From positions 1 to 64,000 of the forward strand of contig JANJTU010000065.1 of NCBI GenBank assembly GCA_024710965.1: a stretch of DNA of 64,000 bases, given 5' to 3'. This DNA is from Thauera sp. (GTDB lineage Bacteria > Pseudomonadota > Gammaproteobacteria > Burkholderiales > Rhodocyclaceae). Both the position numbers and the translations under genes were made by a program. The notes beneath the pieces were generated by a model. It saw only the letters and a program-made list of their open reading frames with translations, searched no databases and was not told where the DNA came from. Position 1 is the stretch's first letter; every line of letters begins with the position of its first letter. Shown in pieces: positions 37,529-45,160 of the stretch.

Positions 37529-37562
37529 CCGGCGCCACCGCCCGGCAGGGCGGCGGCGCCGG
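37529..37562 (+). repeat. Stem-loop between xoxF and xoxG
   Basis: Bases 37529-37543 and 37548-37562 pair over 14 of 15 positions with one A-C mismatch and a four-base GGCA loop. The very stable GC hairpin in the 92-bp spacer is well placed to protect the xoxF message or reduce read-through, making xoxF more abundant than the downstream genes. There is no T run. Confidence 0.65.
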
Positions 37563-37580
37563 CCCTGGAGGAAAGTGAAT

Positions 37581-37985
37581 ATGCGTTTCACCACATCCCT
37601 GCTGCTGGTCGCCATTGCAGTCACCGTTCCGGTGCATGCCGCCGATGCCAAGCCCGCCGACGGCAAGCCCCTGTACACGGTGGTCGACGGCAACAAGGTC
37701 GATCCGGACACGCTCAAGGGTTTCCGCACCTGGCGTGCGGCCGCCTGTGACCGTTGCCACGGCGCCAACCAGGAGGGCATGGTCGGCCCGTCGCTGATCG
37801 AGAGCCTGAAACGGCTGACCAAGGAAGAGTTCATCACCACCGTGCGCGATGGCCGCCTGGAAAAGGGCATGCAGAGCTTCGGCAACGATCCGCGTGTGAT
37901 GGAGAACATCGACCATCTCTACGCCTACCTGAAGGGGCGCTCGGACGGCGCGATCACCTCGTCGCGCGTGAAGCCGATCGAATGA
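37581..37985 (+). CDS. xoxG: Class I c-type cytochrome, electron acceptor of XoxF
   Basis: A 134-residue exported cytochrome c. The signal peptide covers residues 1 to about 20; the single haem site is CDRCH (56-60), and a GMQSF segment at the C-terminal side supplies a likely axial methionine. It lies between xoxF and xoxJ, the standard position of XoxG, which takes electrons from the quinoprotein and passes them to a terminal oxidase. GAGGAAAG precedes the ATG at 37581; the frame is open from 37227 within xoxF as a shadow. It is separated from xoxF by a strong hairpin. Confidence 0.93.
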   Translation: MRFTTSLLLVAIAVTVPVHAADAKPADGKPLYTVVDGNKVDPDTLKGFRTWRAAACDRCHGANQEGMVGPSLIESLKRLTKEEFITTVRDGRLEKGMQSFGNDPRVMENIDHLYAYLKGRSDGAITSSRVKPIE

Positions 37986-38010
37986 GCGAATGCATCGTGG
38001 AGGACAGTGG

Positions 38011-38913
38011 ATGACGCAAGATCGTGTGCTACCGCGCGTGCCGGTACGGGGCGGCGGACGTGCCAGCCGGTGGCTGACCGGCGCCCTGCTCGCCGTGGCG
38101 GGCATCAACGGCGCTGCCGCCGTGCAGGACCCGCCGGCCGGGCCGAAGGAACTGCGCGTGTGCCAGGATCCGGCCAACATGCCGTTCTCCAACGACAAGG
38201 GCGAAGGCATCGAGAACCGGATCGCCGAGCTGTTCGGCAAGAGCCTGGGCGTGCCGGTCACCTACTACTCCTACCCGCAGCGCTTCGCCTTCGTGCGCAA
38301 CACGCTGCGCTACAAGCTGCCGGGCGAAGACTACCGCTGCGACCTCATGCTCGGCGTGCCCGCGGGCTTCGACCAGGTGTCGGGCACGAAGCCCTACTAC
38401 CGTTCGACCTACGCGCTCGTGTTCGCGCGCGGCAAGGGCCTGGACCACATCGCCTCGGGCGAGGACTTCCTCAGGCTCGATCCGGCGCAGCTGGCGCAGC
38501 TGAAGATCGGCGTCTATGACAAGTCGCCGGCCTCGAAGTGGCTCGCGCGGCACAACCTGGTCGATCAGGGCGTGCCCTACCAGACGATCGACGTCAATGC
38601 CGACCACTACCCGGGCTGGATGATCGACCAGGACCTCGTCGCCGGCAAGATCGACGTCGCCATCGTGTGGGGGCCGGTGGGCGCCTACTTCGCCGACAAG
38701 GTGAAGTCGGTCGAGCTGAAGGTGGTGCCGCTGAAGTCGGAACCGGGCATCAAGTTCGACTATGAAATCGCGATGGGCGTGCGCTACGGCGAGCCGGAAT
38801 GGAAGAAGCAGATCGAGTCGCTGATCGACAAGCACCGCGACGACATCGACCGCATCCTGAAGGCCTACCACGTGCCGCTGGTCGATGAGTCCCTCAACCC
38901 CGTGCGCTACTGA
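38011..38913 (+). CDS. xoxJ: Periplasmic binding protein-like XoxJ (MxaJ family)
   Basis: A 300-residue protein of the family-3 extracellular solute-binding fold, homologous to MxaJ/XoxJ. The LRVCQDPANMPFSNDKGEGIEN entry, the YYSYPQRFAFVRNTLR segment and the late GPVGAYFADK are typical. XoxJ is thought to assist XoxF maturation or interact with it; it is not known to act in transport. An N-terminal Arg-rich stretch precedes a hydrophobic signal segment (about residues 21-37). GGAGG lies seven bases before the ATG at 38011. It is the third gene of xoxFGJ. Confidence 0.94.
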   Translation: MTQDRVLPRVPVRGGGRASRWLTGALLAVAGINGAAAVQDPPAGPKELRVCQDPANMPFSNDKGEGIENRIAELFGKSLGVPVTYYSYPQRFAFVRNTLRYKLPGEDYRCDLMLGVPAGFDQVSGTKPYYRSTYALVFARGKGLDHIASGEDFLRLDPAQLAQLKIGVYDKSPASKWLARHNLVDQGVPYQTIDVNADHYPGWMIDQDLVAGKIDVAIVWGPVGAYFADKVKSVELKVVPLKSEPGIKFDYEIAMGVRYGEPEWKKQIESLIDKHRDDIDRILKAYHVPLVDESLNPVRY

Positions 38914-38968
38914 GCACCCGGCGCAGGGCGCGGCCGCCCTGTCGCCCCCGCTCGAGGTGAAACCGCCC

Positions 38969-39721
38969 ATGCGACTGCCGCCCCCCTGCCCGCCCGCGCG
39001 CCCCGGCGCCCGCCCGCGTGCGCGCCGGCTGCTGCCGGCCCTGGCCTTGCTGCTTGCCCTGACCGGCGCGGCGGCGGCCGACGACGTGCCCGACTACTCG
39101 CCGGCCGAACGGGCGCTGTTCATGACCGACCATCTGCGCAACGTGTCGCCACCGGCCACGCTGCGTTACCGCTTCCACAAGGCGGGAACGCTCGAGCCGG
39201 GCTTCGACGACGCGGTCACGATCGTGCTCAGCGCGCAGGCCGACGGCGGCTGCTGCAATGCCCGCGGCGAATTCCTGTCCGGCACGCGCCGCATCGAGCT
39301 GCCCGAAGTCGAGGGCGCGCGCGGCAATCCGGCGATCCTGTACTTCCTCGAGCACGACGTGCGCGAGATGCAGCGACTGACGAAGGGCCAGTCGAGCCAC
39401 TTCCGCAAGCGCATCCGCATGGCGATCTACAACGCCGCCCAGGCGCGCGAAACCGGCTTCGAGTTCGAGGGCCGGACCGTGCGCGGCCGCGAGATCAGCA
39501 TCGCGCCCTACCTCGACGACCCGAACCGCGGGCGTTTCGCGCAGCATGCCGGCAAGGAGTACGTCTTCATGCTGTCCGACGACGTGCCCGGCGGCGTGTT
39601 CGGCATCCGCACCCGCAGCGCGCCGGCCGCGGGCGGCGAGGCGCTGATCGTCGAGGAGATGTTCATCGAGGGCGCCCGCCCGCCGTCCGATGCCCGCCCC
39701 ACCACCGCAAAGGCAAGCTGA
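38969..39721 (+). CDS. Conserved exported protein of the xox cluster, unknown function
   Basis: A 250-residue protein I do not recognise as a named family. A signal peptide is evident (basic residues to 20, then a hydrophobic ALALLLALTGAAAA). The mature part contains a vicinal cysteine pair (GGCCNARGE) and a long charged, helical stretch. It would act in the periplasm. GAGGT precedes the ATG at 38969; the frame opens earlier at 38885, inside the end of xoxJ. The stop shares a base with the start of the next small gene (TGATG), so the two are co-translated. A role in quinoprotein assembly or electron transfer is inferred from position only. Confidence 0.78.
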   Translation: MRLPPPCPPARPGARPRARRLLPALALLLALTGAAAADDVPDYSPAERALFMTDHLRNVSPPATLRYRFHKAGTLEPGFDDAVTIVLSAQADGGCCNARGEFLSGTRRIELPEVEGARGNPAILYFLEHDVREMQRLTKGQSSHFRKRIRMAIYNAAQARETGFEFEGRTVRGREISIAPYLDDPNRGRFAQHAGKEYVFMLSDDVPGGVFGIRTRSAPAAGGEALIVEEMFIEGARPPSDARPTTAKAS

Positions 39722-40080
39722 TGAAGAACTCCGTGCGCGCGCTGGCGCTCTGCGCCCTGCTCCCCTTCGCCGGCCTCGCCCAGGCGAACGACTTCCCCAC
39801 CCTCGACCGCGTGCTCTACGTGCACGAGTGCATGCGCGAGCACCCCGGCAGCCATTACGAGATGGTCAGCAAGTGCACCTGCGTGCTCGACCGCATCGCC
39901 GCCCAGGTCAGCCATGAGGAGTTCATGGCGATGAAGACCGCGAGCGACGCGCGCTCGATCGGCGGCGAGCGCGGCGGCTACATCCGTGCCAACAAGTCGC
40001 AGCAAAAGGAGGCGCGCCGTTTCGGCGAGTTGCAGAAGGAAGCGAAGAAGGGCTGCTTCATCGCGGCCGACAAGCCCTAG
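39721..40080 (+). CDS. Small exported protein with four cysteines, xox cluster
   Basis: A 119-residue protein with a signal peptide (residues 1 to about 22). The mature chain of about 97 residues has four cysteines: Cys37, Cys52, Cys54 and Cys112, the middle pair as CTC, suggesting one or two disulphides. It is otherwise rich in charged residues and probably helical. It is translationally coupled to the preceding exported protein (TGATG) and followed within six bases by the MBL-fold gene. I cannot name it; a chaperone-like or structural role in the quinoprotein system is inferred from context. Confidence 0.75.
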   Translation: MKNSVRALALCALLPFAGLAQANDFPTLDRVLYVHECMREHPGSHYEMVSKCTCVLDRIAAQVSHEEFMAMKTASDARSIGGERGGYIRANKSQQKEARRFGELQKEAKKGCFIAADKP

Positions 40081-40085
40081 CCGCG

Positions 40086-41060
40086 ATGTGGGCCGGGGCG
40101 GGGACTGGGGCCGGGGCTGGCGCGGCGCTGCGGGTCGTGCGCCGTATCCTGGCGACGCTGTGCGCGGCGACTGCCGTGGCCGCGCATGCCGCCGGGGACA
40201 CGCCGGACTTCGTCGAGGTCGCGCCCGGCGTCCACGTGCACGCCGGGCGGCAGCAGAACTGGGCGCCGGCCAACCGCGGCGATGTCGCCAACCTCGGTTT
40301 CGTCGTCGGCACGCGCTGCGTCGCCGTCATCGACAGCGGCGGCACGCCGGCGCTCGGCGTCGCCCTCAGGGCAGCGATCGCGCGCACGACCGCGGTGCCG
40401 GTGTGCTACGTCATCAACACCCACGCCCACCCCGACCACATCCTCGGCAACCATGCTTTCGCCGCCGCGCGCCCCGCGCCGCGCTTCGTCGGCCATGCGC
40501 GCCTGAGCGCCGCACTCACCGCGCGCGGCCCCTTCTACCTCGCTGCGCTCGCGCGCGACTTCGGCACCGCGGCACCACCGGAGCTGATCGTCTATCCGGA
40601 CATCGGCGTCGAGCACGAGCTGGAGATCGACCTCGGCGGGCGCCGCCTGGCGCTGCGCGCATGGCCGACCGCGCACACCGACCACGACCTGACGGTGCTG
40701 GACCGGCAGACGCGGACGCTGTTCGCCGGCGACCTGCTGTTCATCGGCCACCTGCCGGTGCTCGACGGCCGGCTGCTGGGCTGGCTCGAGGCCATGGCCG
40801 CGCTCGCGCAGCTCGATGTCGCCCGGGTCGTTCCCGGCCATGGGCCGGTCGGCAGCGACTGGCCCGGCGCGATGGCACCGCAGCTGCATTACCTGGAGAC
40901 CCTGCGCGACCAGACGCGCGCCGCCATCCGCCGCGGACAAACGCTCGGCGACGCGGTCAAAACGATTGGGACGGAGGCCGGCGCCGGCTGGCTGCTGACG
41001 GACGAATTTCACCCGCGCAACGTCACTGCCGCCTACGCGGAACTCGAATGGGAAGACTGA
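40086..41060 (+). CDS. Quinoprotein-relay MBL-fold zinc hydrolase
   Basis: A 324-residue metallo-beta-lactamase-fold protein of the SoxH-related group that accompanies PQQ dehydrogenases. The zinc motif is intact as His113-x-His115-x-Asp117-His118 (NTHAHPDHILGN), with later ligands in PTAHTDHDL and the VPGHGP loop. An N-terminal hydrophobic segment (about residues 21-36) suggests export. NCBI families of this type are called quinoprotein relay system zinc metallohydrolases; the substrate is not established. It is followed four bases later by the SoxYZ-like carrier, its usual partner, so the two may act on a sulphur- or aldehyde-bound intermediate. Confidence 0.88.
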   Translation: MWAGAGTGAGAGAALRVVRRILATLCAATAVAAHAAGDTPDFVEVAPGVHVHAGRQQNWAPANRGDVANLGFVVGTRCVAVIDSGGTPALGVALRAAIARTTAVPVCYVINTHAHPDHILGNHAFAAARPAPRFVGHARLSAALTARGPFYLAALARDFGTAAPPELIVYPDIGVEHELEIDLGGRRLALRAWPTAHTDHDLTVLDRQTRTLFAGDLLFIGHLPVLDGRLLGWLEAMAALAQLDVARVVPGHGPVGSDWPGAMAPQLHYLETLRDQTRAAIRRGQTLGDAVKTIGTEAGAGWLLTDEFHPRNVTAAYAELEWED

Positions 41061-41064
41061 CACC

Positions 41065-41892
41065 ATGGACATCCTCAAGCGCATCGTCGGCCTGTGCGCC
41101 CTCCTGCTCGCGCTCGAGGCGCCTGCGCTGGCACAACCGGTCACCGGCGGCGACCCCGAAGCCAGCCCGGTGTGGCAGCAGCTGCGCACGCAGCTCTTCC
41201 AGGAGCGGCCGATCGCCACGGGCGACGCGGCGCAACTCGTGCTCGAGGCGCCCGGACGCGCCGAAGACGCGGCGATCGTGCCGATCTCGATCAGCACCCG
41301 CTTCCCGCAGCGCGAAGACCGCCACGTCAAGAAGCTGTACCTGATCATCGACAACAACCCGTCGCCGGTCGGCGGCATCTTCACCTTCACCCCGGCCAGC
41401 GGCCGCGCCGACATCGAGACGCGCGTGCGCATCGACGCCTACACCCACGTGCGCGCGATCGCCGAGCTCAACACCGGCGAGCTGCTGATGAGCACCCGCT
41501 TCGTCAAGGCCTCGGGCGGCTGTTCCGCCCCGCCGGGCAAGGACCCGGCCGCCGCGATGGCCACCCTGGGCAAGATGCGCTTCCGCGTCGAGGGCGAGGT
41601 CGCGGCGCAGAAGCCGGTGCTGGCCCAGCTGATGATCAGCCACCCGAACAATTCCGGCCTGGTCATGGACCAGCTGACGCGCCACTTCACCCCGGCCCAC
41701 TTCGTGCGCCGGATCGACATCAGCTACGCCGGCACGCCGATCATGACCGCCGAGGTCGACTTCTCGATCAGCGAGAACCCGAACTTCCGCTTCTGGTTCG
41801 TGCCGCAGGGCGAAGGCGAGCTGCGCGCTGAAGTGGTCGACACCAACGACCTGCGCTTCGACAGCACGCTGACGGTCAAGCCCCGGCTCTGA
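41065..41892 (+). CDS. Quinoprotein-associated SoxYZ-like carrier protein
   Basis: A 275-residue exported protein in which SoxY-like and SoxZ-like domains are fused. Residues of about 1-23 are a signal peptide. The SoxY half ends at the cysteine-bearing KASGGCSAP segment (Cys153), comparable to the swinging-arm cysteine of SoxY; the SoxZ half follows (HPNNSGLVMDQLTRHFTPAHFVRRIDISY). In sulphur oxidation SoxYZ carries covalent intermediates; in PQQ clusters the cargo is unknown. The gene directly follows the MBL-fold hydrolase. Confidence 0.9.
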   Translation: MDILKRIVGLCALLLALEAPALAQPVTGGDPEASPVWQQLRTQLFQERPIATGDAAQLVLEAPGRAEDAAIVPISISTRFPQREDRHVKKLYLIIDNNPSPVGGIFTFTPASGRADIETRVRIDAYTHVRAIAELNTGELLMSTRFVKASGGCSAPPGKDPAAAMATLGKMRFRVEGEVAAQKPVLAQLMISHPNNSGLVMDQLTRHFTPAHFVRRIDISYAGTPIMTAEVDFSISENPNFRFWFVPQGEGELRAEVVDTNDLRFDSTLTVKPRL

Positions 41893-41932
41893 CGGTGAGC
41901 CACCGCCGCGGCCGACGGCGCCCTCTGTCCGC

Positions 41933-42475
41933 TCAAAGGCCATACGCCGGATTCGCCTCGCGCCGCGTGGCGATGTCGCGCACCATGAAGCTCATGCCGC
42001 GCTCCCAGGAACGGTCGGTGTTGCCGCGGATATCGACCGACTTCGTCAGCACGACGCGGCCGGTCTCCACGTCACGGATCTGGATGTTGATGTTGAGGAT
42101 CAGGTTGCTCACCTTCTGCACCCAGCCCGCCGCAACCAGGCGTGCGCCCGCCGCCCGGCCGAGCGCCACCTGGCACGACGCGCAGCGATGCATGAACTCC
42201 TGCTGCCGGCGCAGTTCCGCCAGCAAGGCCTGCGCCGGCGCAGGATCGACGACGCGGTACAGGCCGCGCGCGGCCACCGCGTCGGCGAACACCGTGCGCA
42301 CCCGCTCCAGCCGGCGCTGCTGGTCGGCGGCACGCGAGGGGTCGGGGTGGTCCTCGAGGAGATCGAAATCGAGCACCACCAGCGTGGCTGGCGCGGCCCG
42401 CACCGAGACGAATGCGCAGACGAGGCACAACGCAAGCAGCCCCCGAAGCACAATGGACACCCCCGCCTTCTTCAT
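41933..42475 (-). CDS. Exported DUF3280/DUF2380-like protein of the quinoprotein cluster
   Basis: A 180-residue protein with a signal peptide (residues 1 to about 28). The mature part begins with a beta-strand LVVLDFDLLED, has a helical LERVRTVFADAVAARGLYRVVDP segment and a CASC pair near residue 98, and ends with NINIQIRDVETGRVVLTKSVDIRGNTDRSW. This layout fits the DUF2380/DUF3280 proteins found beside quinoprotein-relay MBL genes; no biochemical role is known. It is divergent from the second MBL gene with only 18 bp between start codons, and convergent with the SoxYZ-like gene. Confidence 0.78.
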   Translation of the reverse strand: MKKAGVSIVLRGLLALCLVCAFVSVRAAPATLVVLDFDLLEDHPDPSRAADQQRRLERVRTVFADAVAARGLYRVVDPAPAQALLAELRRQQEFMHRCASCQVALGRAAGARLVAAGWVQKVSNLILNINIQIRDVETGRVVLTKSVDIRGNTDRSWERGMSFMVRDIATRREANPAYGL

Positions 42476-42493
42476 CGCCGCCCCGCTCCGTTC

Positions 42494-43495
42494 ATGACCC
42501 GTGTGCCGCCTCGCCCCCGCCGCGCCCGCTGTTCCGGCCGCCGCCTCGCGCCGCTGCTCAGTTCGGCCCTGCTCGCGTGCGCGCTGCTGCTGTCAGCCGC
42601 ACCCACCGAAGCCGATGACAGGCTGCAGGTGGTGACACTCACGCCCGGCGTGCACGCGGTCATCGGAAGCACGAACGAGGCCAGCCCGCACAACGGCGGC
42701 GAGGTCGGCAACGCCGGCTTCATCGTCGGCGCAGAGGCCACCGTCGTCGTCAACACCGGCACTTCCTACCAGCACGGCCGGCGCCTGATCGAGCTCGCCG
42801 AACGCGTCGGCGGCCGGCCGGTGGCGCTGGCGATCATCACCCAGCCGCTGCCGGAATTCATCCTCGGCAGCGCCGCCTTCACCGAGCGCGGCATTCCGCT
42901 GCTCGCGCACGAGGCCGCCGCACGCCTGATCATGCAGCGCTGCGAACAGTGCCTGAGCCGGCTGCAGCGCCTGCTCGGCGAGGACGCGATGCGGGGGACG
43001 CGGGTGGTGGAACCAGCCCGCCGCATCGCCGGCTCGACCCGCATCACGGTCGGCGGACGCAGCCTCGAGCTGCTGCACTTCGGCTGGGGCGCGACACCGG
43101 GCGACCTGGCGGTGTTCGATCCGGCGAGTGGCGTGCTGTTCGCCGGTGCGCTGGTCTCGGCCGGCCGCGTGCCGGAACTGCGCGACGCCGATGTGGCGGG
43201 CTGGCTCACGGCGCTCGATGCGCTGGCGGCGACGCCCTTCTCCACCCTGGTACCGGGCTATGGACGAGGCGGTGACAGCGGCGCCCTGGCGGCGACGCGG
43301 CACTACCTCGCCACCGCCGCCGCCCATGTGCGCCAGCGCCTGGACGAAGGCGCAAGCCTGCACGAGTGCGTGCAGGGCGCGCGAACCGACCCGGCCTTCG
43401 CCGCCTTCTCCGGCTGGGCGCTGTTCGAGGCGAGCCACACGCGCAACGTGCAGAAGCTGTATCTGGAGTTCGAGGCCGAAGCCTTTCGCCGCTGA
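42494..43495 (+). CDS. MBL-fold protein of the quinoprotein relay type with a degenerate zinc site
   Basis: A 333-residue paralogue of the upstream MBL-fold hydrolase, with a signal peptide in residues 1 to about 40. The overall fold is kept (TPGVHAVIG, NAGFIVGAEATVVVNTG, GVLFAGALVSAGRVPEL), but the zinc-binding H-x-H-x-D-H reads Gln117-x-Leu119-x-Glu121-Phe122 (TQPLPEFILG), and the later ligands are replaced as well (GWGATPGDL, VPGYGRGGD). It therefore probably does not bind zinc in the usual way. A Cys-x-x-Cys pair (RCEQCLSRL) is present. The start at 42494 has no strong ribosome-binding site. It may be a partner or regulator of the intact hydrolase. Confidence 0.84.
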   Translation: MTRVPPRPRRARCSGRRLAPLLSSALLACALLLSAAPTEADDRLQVVTLTPGVHAVIGSTNEASPHNGGEVGNAGFIVGAEATVVVNTGTSYQHGRRLIELAERVGGRPVALAIITQPLPEFILGSAAFTERGIPLLAHEAAARLIMQRCEQCLSRLQRLLGEDAMRGTRVVEPARRIAGSTRITVGGRSLELLHFGWGATPGDLAVFDPASGVLFAGALVSAGRVPELRDADVAGWLTALDALAATPFSTLVPGYGRGGDSGALAATRHYLATAAAHVRQRLDEGASLHECVQGARTDPAFAAFSGWALFEASHTRNVQKLYLEFEAEAFRR

Positions 43496-43499
43496 GGCC

Positions 43500-43531
43500 G
43501 GGGGCGCCGGGCGGCAACACCCGGCGCCCCC
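43500..43531. terminator. Twelve-pair GC hairpin between convergent genes
   Basis: Bases 43500-43511 and 43520-43531 pair perfectly around an eight-base CGGCAACA loop. It lies between the end of the degenerate MBL gene (+) and the end of the MxaD-like gene (-). Its stability and convergent position suggest a terminator for both directions, although there is no T run. Confidence 0.65.
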
Positions 43532-43621
43532 GGCCCCCGGTCTCCGCCGGCGAGACGGCGCCGGGGCGCCGCGGGGCGGGCAACGTGGCCCACACCCCGG
43601 CGTGCGTCGGCGTGCGTCCTC

Positions 43622-44170
43622 CTAGCGCGCCGCGCCTTCCATCTCCGCCTTCAGCGCGTCGAGCCCGGCTCGATAGACGCCGGTGACGGCCTGGATTGCG
43701 GCATCGTCGTTCAGATTCGGCGGCGGGTCGTTGCTCGGGAAGCCGCGATAGAAGGCCCCCTTCCACATCACCCGGCTCTTGCCCGCGCCGGTCGCTTCCA
43801 CCGCCAGGGTCGACGCGTAGTTCGACACCGGCAGCACGGCGACATCGACCTTGGTGATCTTGTACGCGTAGCTCATGCCCGCGGCGTCGTGCTTCTTCAG
43901 CGCCTCCTCGATCGTGGGGCTGCCGTCGCCCTTGAGCACGAGCACGCGCGTGGCCTCGGCCGCGCTGCCGCCGCTGCCCGTGCTGCTGGCCACCGCCGGA
44001 TGCCACGACATGTCCTGGAAGTTGCCAACGCGCGCCCACACCTTGTCCGCCGGTGCGTTGACCTCGACGTCGAGTTCGACCTTCAGCCGTGCCGGCCCGT
44101 GAGCCGAGGCGCCTGCCGCAAAGCTGCCGCACAGCGCGAGCAGCACGAAGTCTCTTCTGCTGAATCCCAT
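43622..44170 (-). CDS. MxaD-like SRPBCC protein, exported
   Basis: A 182-residue START/Bet v1-like protein resembling MxaD, which affects electron transfer between methanol dehydrogenase and cytochrome cL. The N-terminus has a twin-arginine-like RRD followed by a hydrophobic stretch, suggesting export. The mature part opens LKVELDVEVNAPADKVWARVGNFQDMSWHP, a classic SRPBCC entry. GGAGG lies four bases before the ATG at 44170, closer than ideal; the frame also opens at 44248. It is the last gene of a minus-strand group and may be separate from the downstream ABC genes. Confidence 0.85.
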   Translation of the reverse strand: MGFSRRDFVLLALCGSFAAGASAHGPARLKVELDVEVNAPADKVWARVGNFQDMSWHPAVASSTGSGGSAAEATRVLVLKGDGSPTIEEALKKHDAAGMSYAYKITKVDVAVLPVSNYASTLAVEATGAGKSRVMWKGAFYRGFPSNDPPPNLNDDAAIQAVTGVYRAGLDALKAEMEGAAR

Positions 44171-44309
44171 CGTTCCTCCAGTGATCGTCATGATTCGAAC
44201 ACGGCCCGCGCTGCCGCGGGCCGCCAGGGCGTGCAACGCAATATCCACGCCAGGATCGGCTCGAACGGCGTACGCCCTCCGCCGCCGCCCCGGTTCAGCT
44301 CAGTCGCAA

Positions 44310-45119
44310 TCAGGCCGGCTTGCCGGTGCGCCTGAGCATGCCGCGCTGCGGGTCGTAGCCCCAGGCCGCGAGCGCGAAGAACACCGCCAGGCAGCCGCCG
44401 ACGATCGCCAGCGAGCCCGGCGCCCACTGCCCGTAGAGCGCGAAGCGCGTCGCCTCCACCGCATGGGTGAAGGGGTTCCAGCTGGCGATGAAGTGGATCG
44501 CCGCCGCGCCCGACTCCTCGAGCTTCCACAGCGGATAGAGCGCGGGCGACAGGAAGAACATCGGGAAGATGACGAAATTCATCGTACCGGCGAAGTTCTC
44601 CAGCTGCTTCACCCGCACCGACAGCAAGAGGCCGAGCGCGCCGAGCATCATGCCCGACAGCACCAGCACCGGCAGCGCGTAGAGCCAGCCCGACCACGGC
44701 ACGCCGACGTCGAACAGCAGCGCGATGGCGAGGAAGACGTAGGCCTGCAGCACCGACAGCAAGGTGCCGGCGAGCAGCTTGGCGAAGAGCAGGTAGGCAC
44801 GCGGCAGCGGCGCGGTGAGCAGCAGCCGCATCACCCCCATCTCGCGGTCGTACACCATCGCCAGCGAGGACTGCATGCCGTTGAAGAGCAGCACCATGCC
44901 GAGCAGGCCGGGCACGATGTAGGTCTGGTAGGGGATGTAGGTGTCGTAGGGCGGGATGATCGCGACGCCGAACACGTTCTGGAAGCCGGCGGCGAACACC
45001 ACCAGCCACAGCAGCGGCCGCACCAGGGCCGAGGCGAGCCGCCCGCCCTGGCGGACGAACTTCGCCACCTCGCGGCTGGTGACGGCCTGCAGGGCGAGCA
45101 GCGCATGGCGCAGGTTCAT
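44310..45119 (-). CDS. ABC-2 type permease of the PQQ-associated transporter
   Basis: A 269-residue membrane protein with about six transmembrane segments, of the ABC-2 exporter permease type (PedC-like). The YIVPGLLGMVLLFNGMQSSLAMVYDREMGVMRLLLTAPLPR segment is the usual cytoplasmic-loop signature. GGAG lies nine bases before the ATG at 45119. It pairs with the ATPase at 47499-48278 and the binding and propeller proteins between them. The group accompanies PQQ-dependent alcohol oxidation in many proteobacteria; an export or efflux function is inferred and the substrate is unknown. Confidence 0.9.
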   Translation of the reverse strand: MNLRHALLALQAVTSREVAKFVRQGGRLASALVRPLLWLVVFAAGFQNVFGVAIIPPYDTYIPYQTYIVPGLLGMVLLFNGMQSSLAMVYDREMGVMRLLLTAPLPRAYLLFAKLLAGTLLSVLQAYVFLAIALLFDVGVPWSGWLYALPVLVLSGMMLGALGLLLSVRVKQLENFAGTMNFVIFPMFFLSPALYPLWKLEESGAAAIHFIASWNPFTHAVEATRFALYGQWAPGSLAIVGGCLAVFFALAAWGYDPQRGMLRRTGKPA

Positions 45120-45160
45120 GGGGAGCGCTCCGGGGTTGGCGGTCGGGTTCAGCGTGGGAT

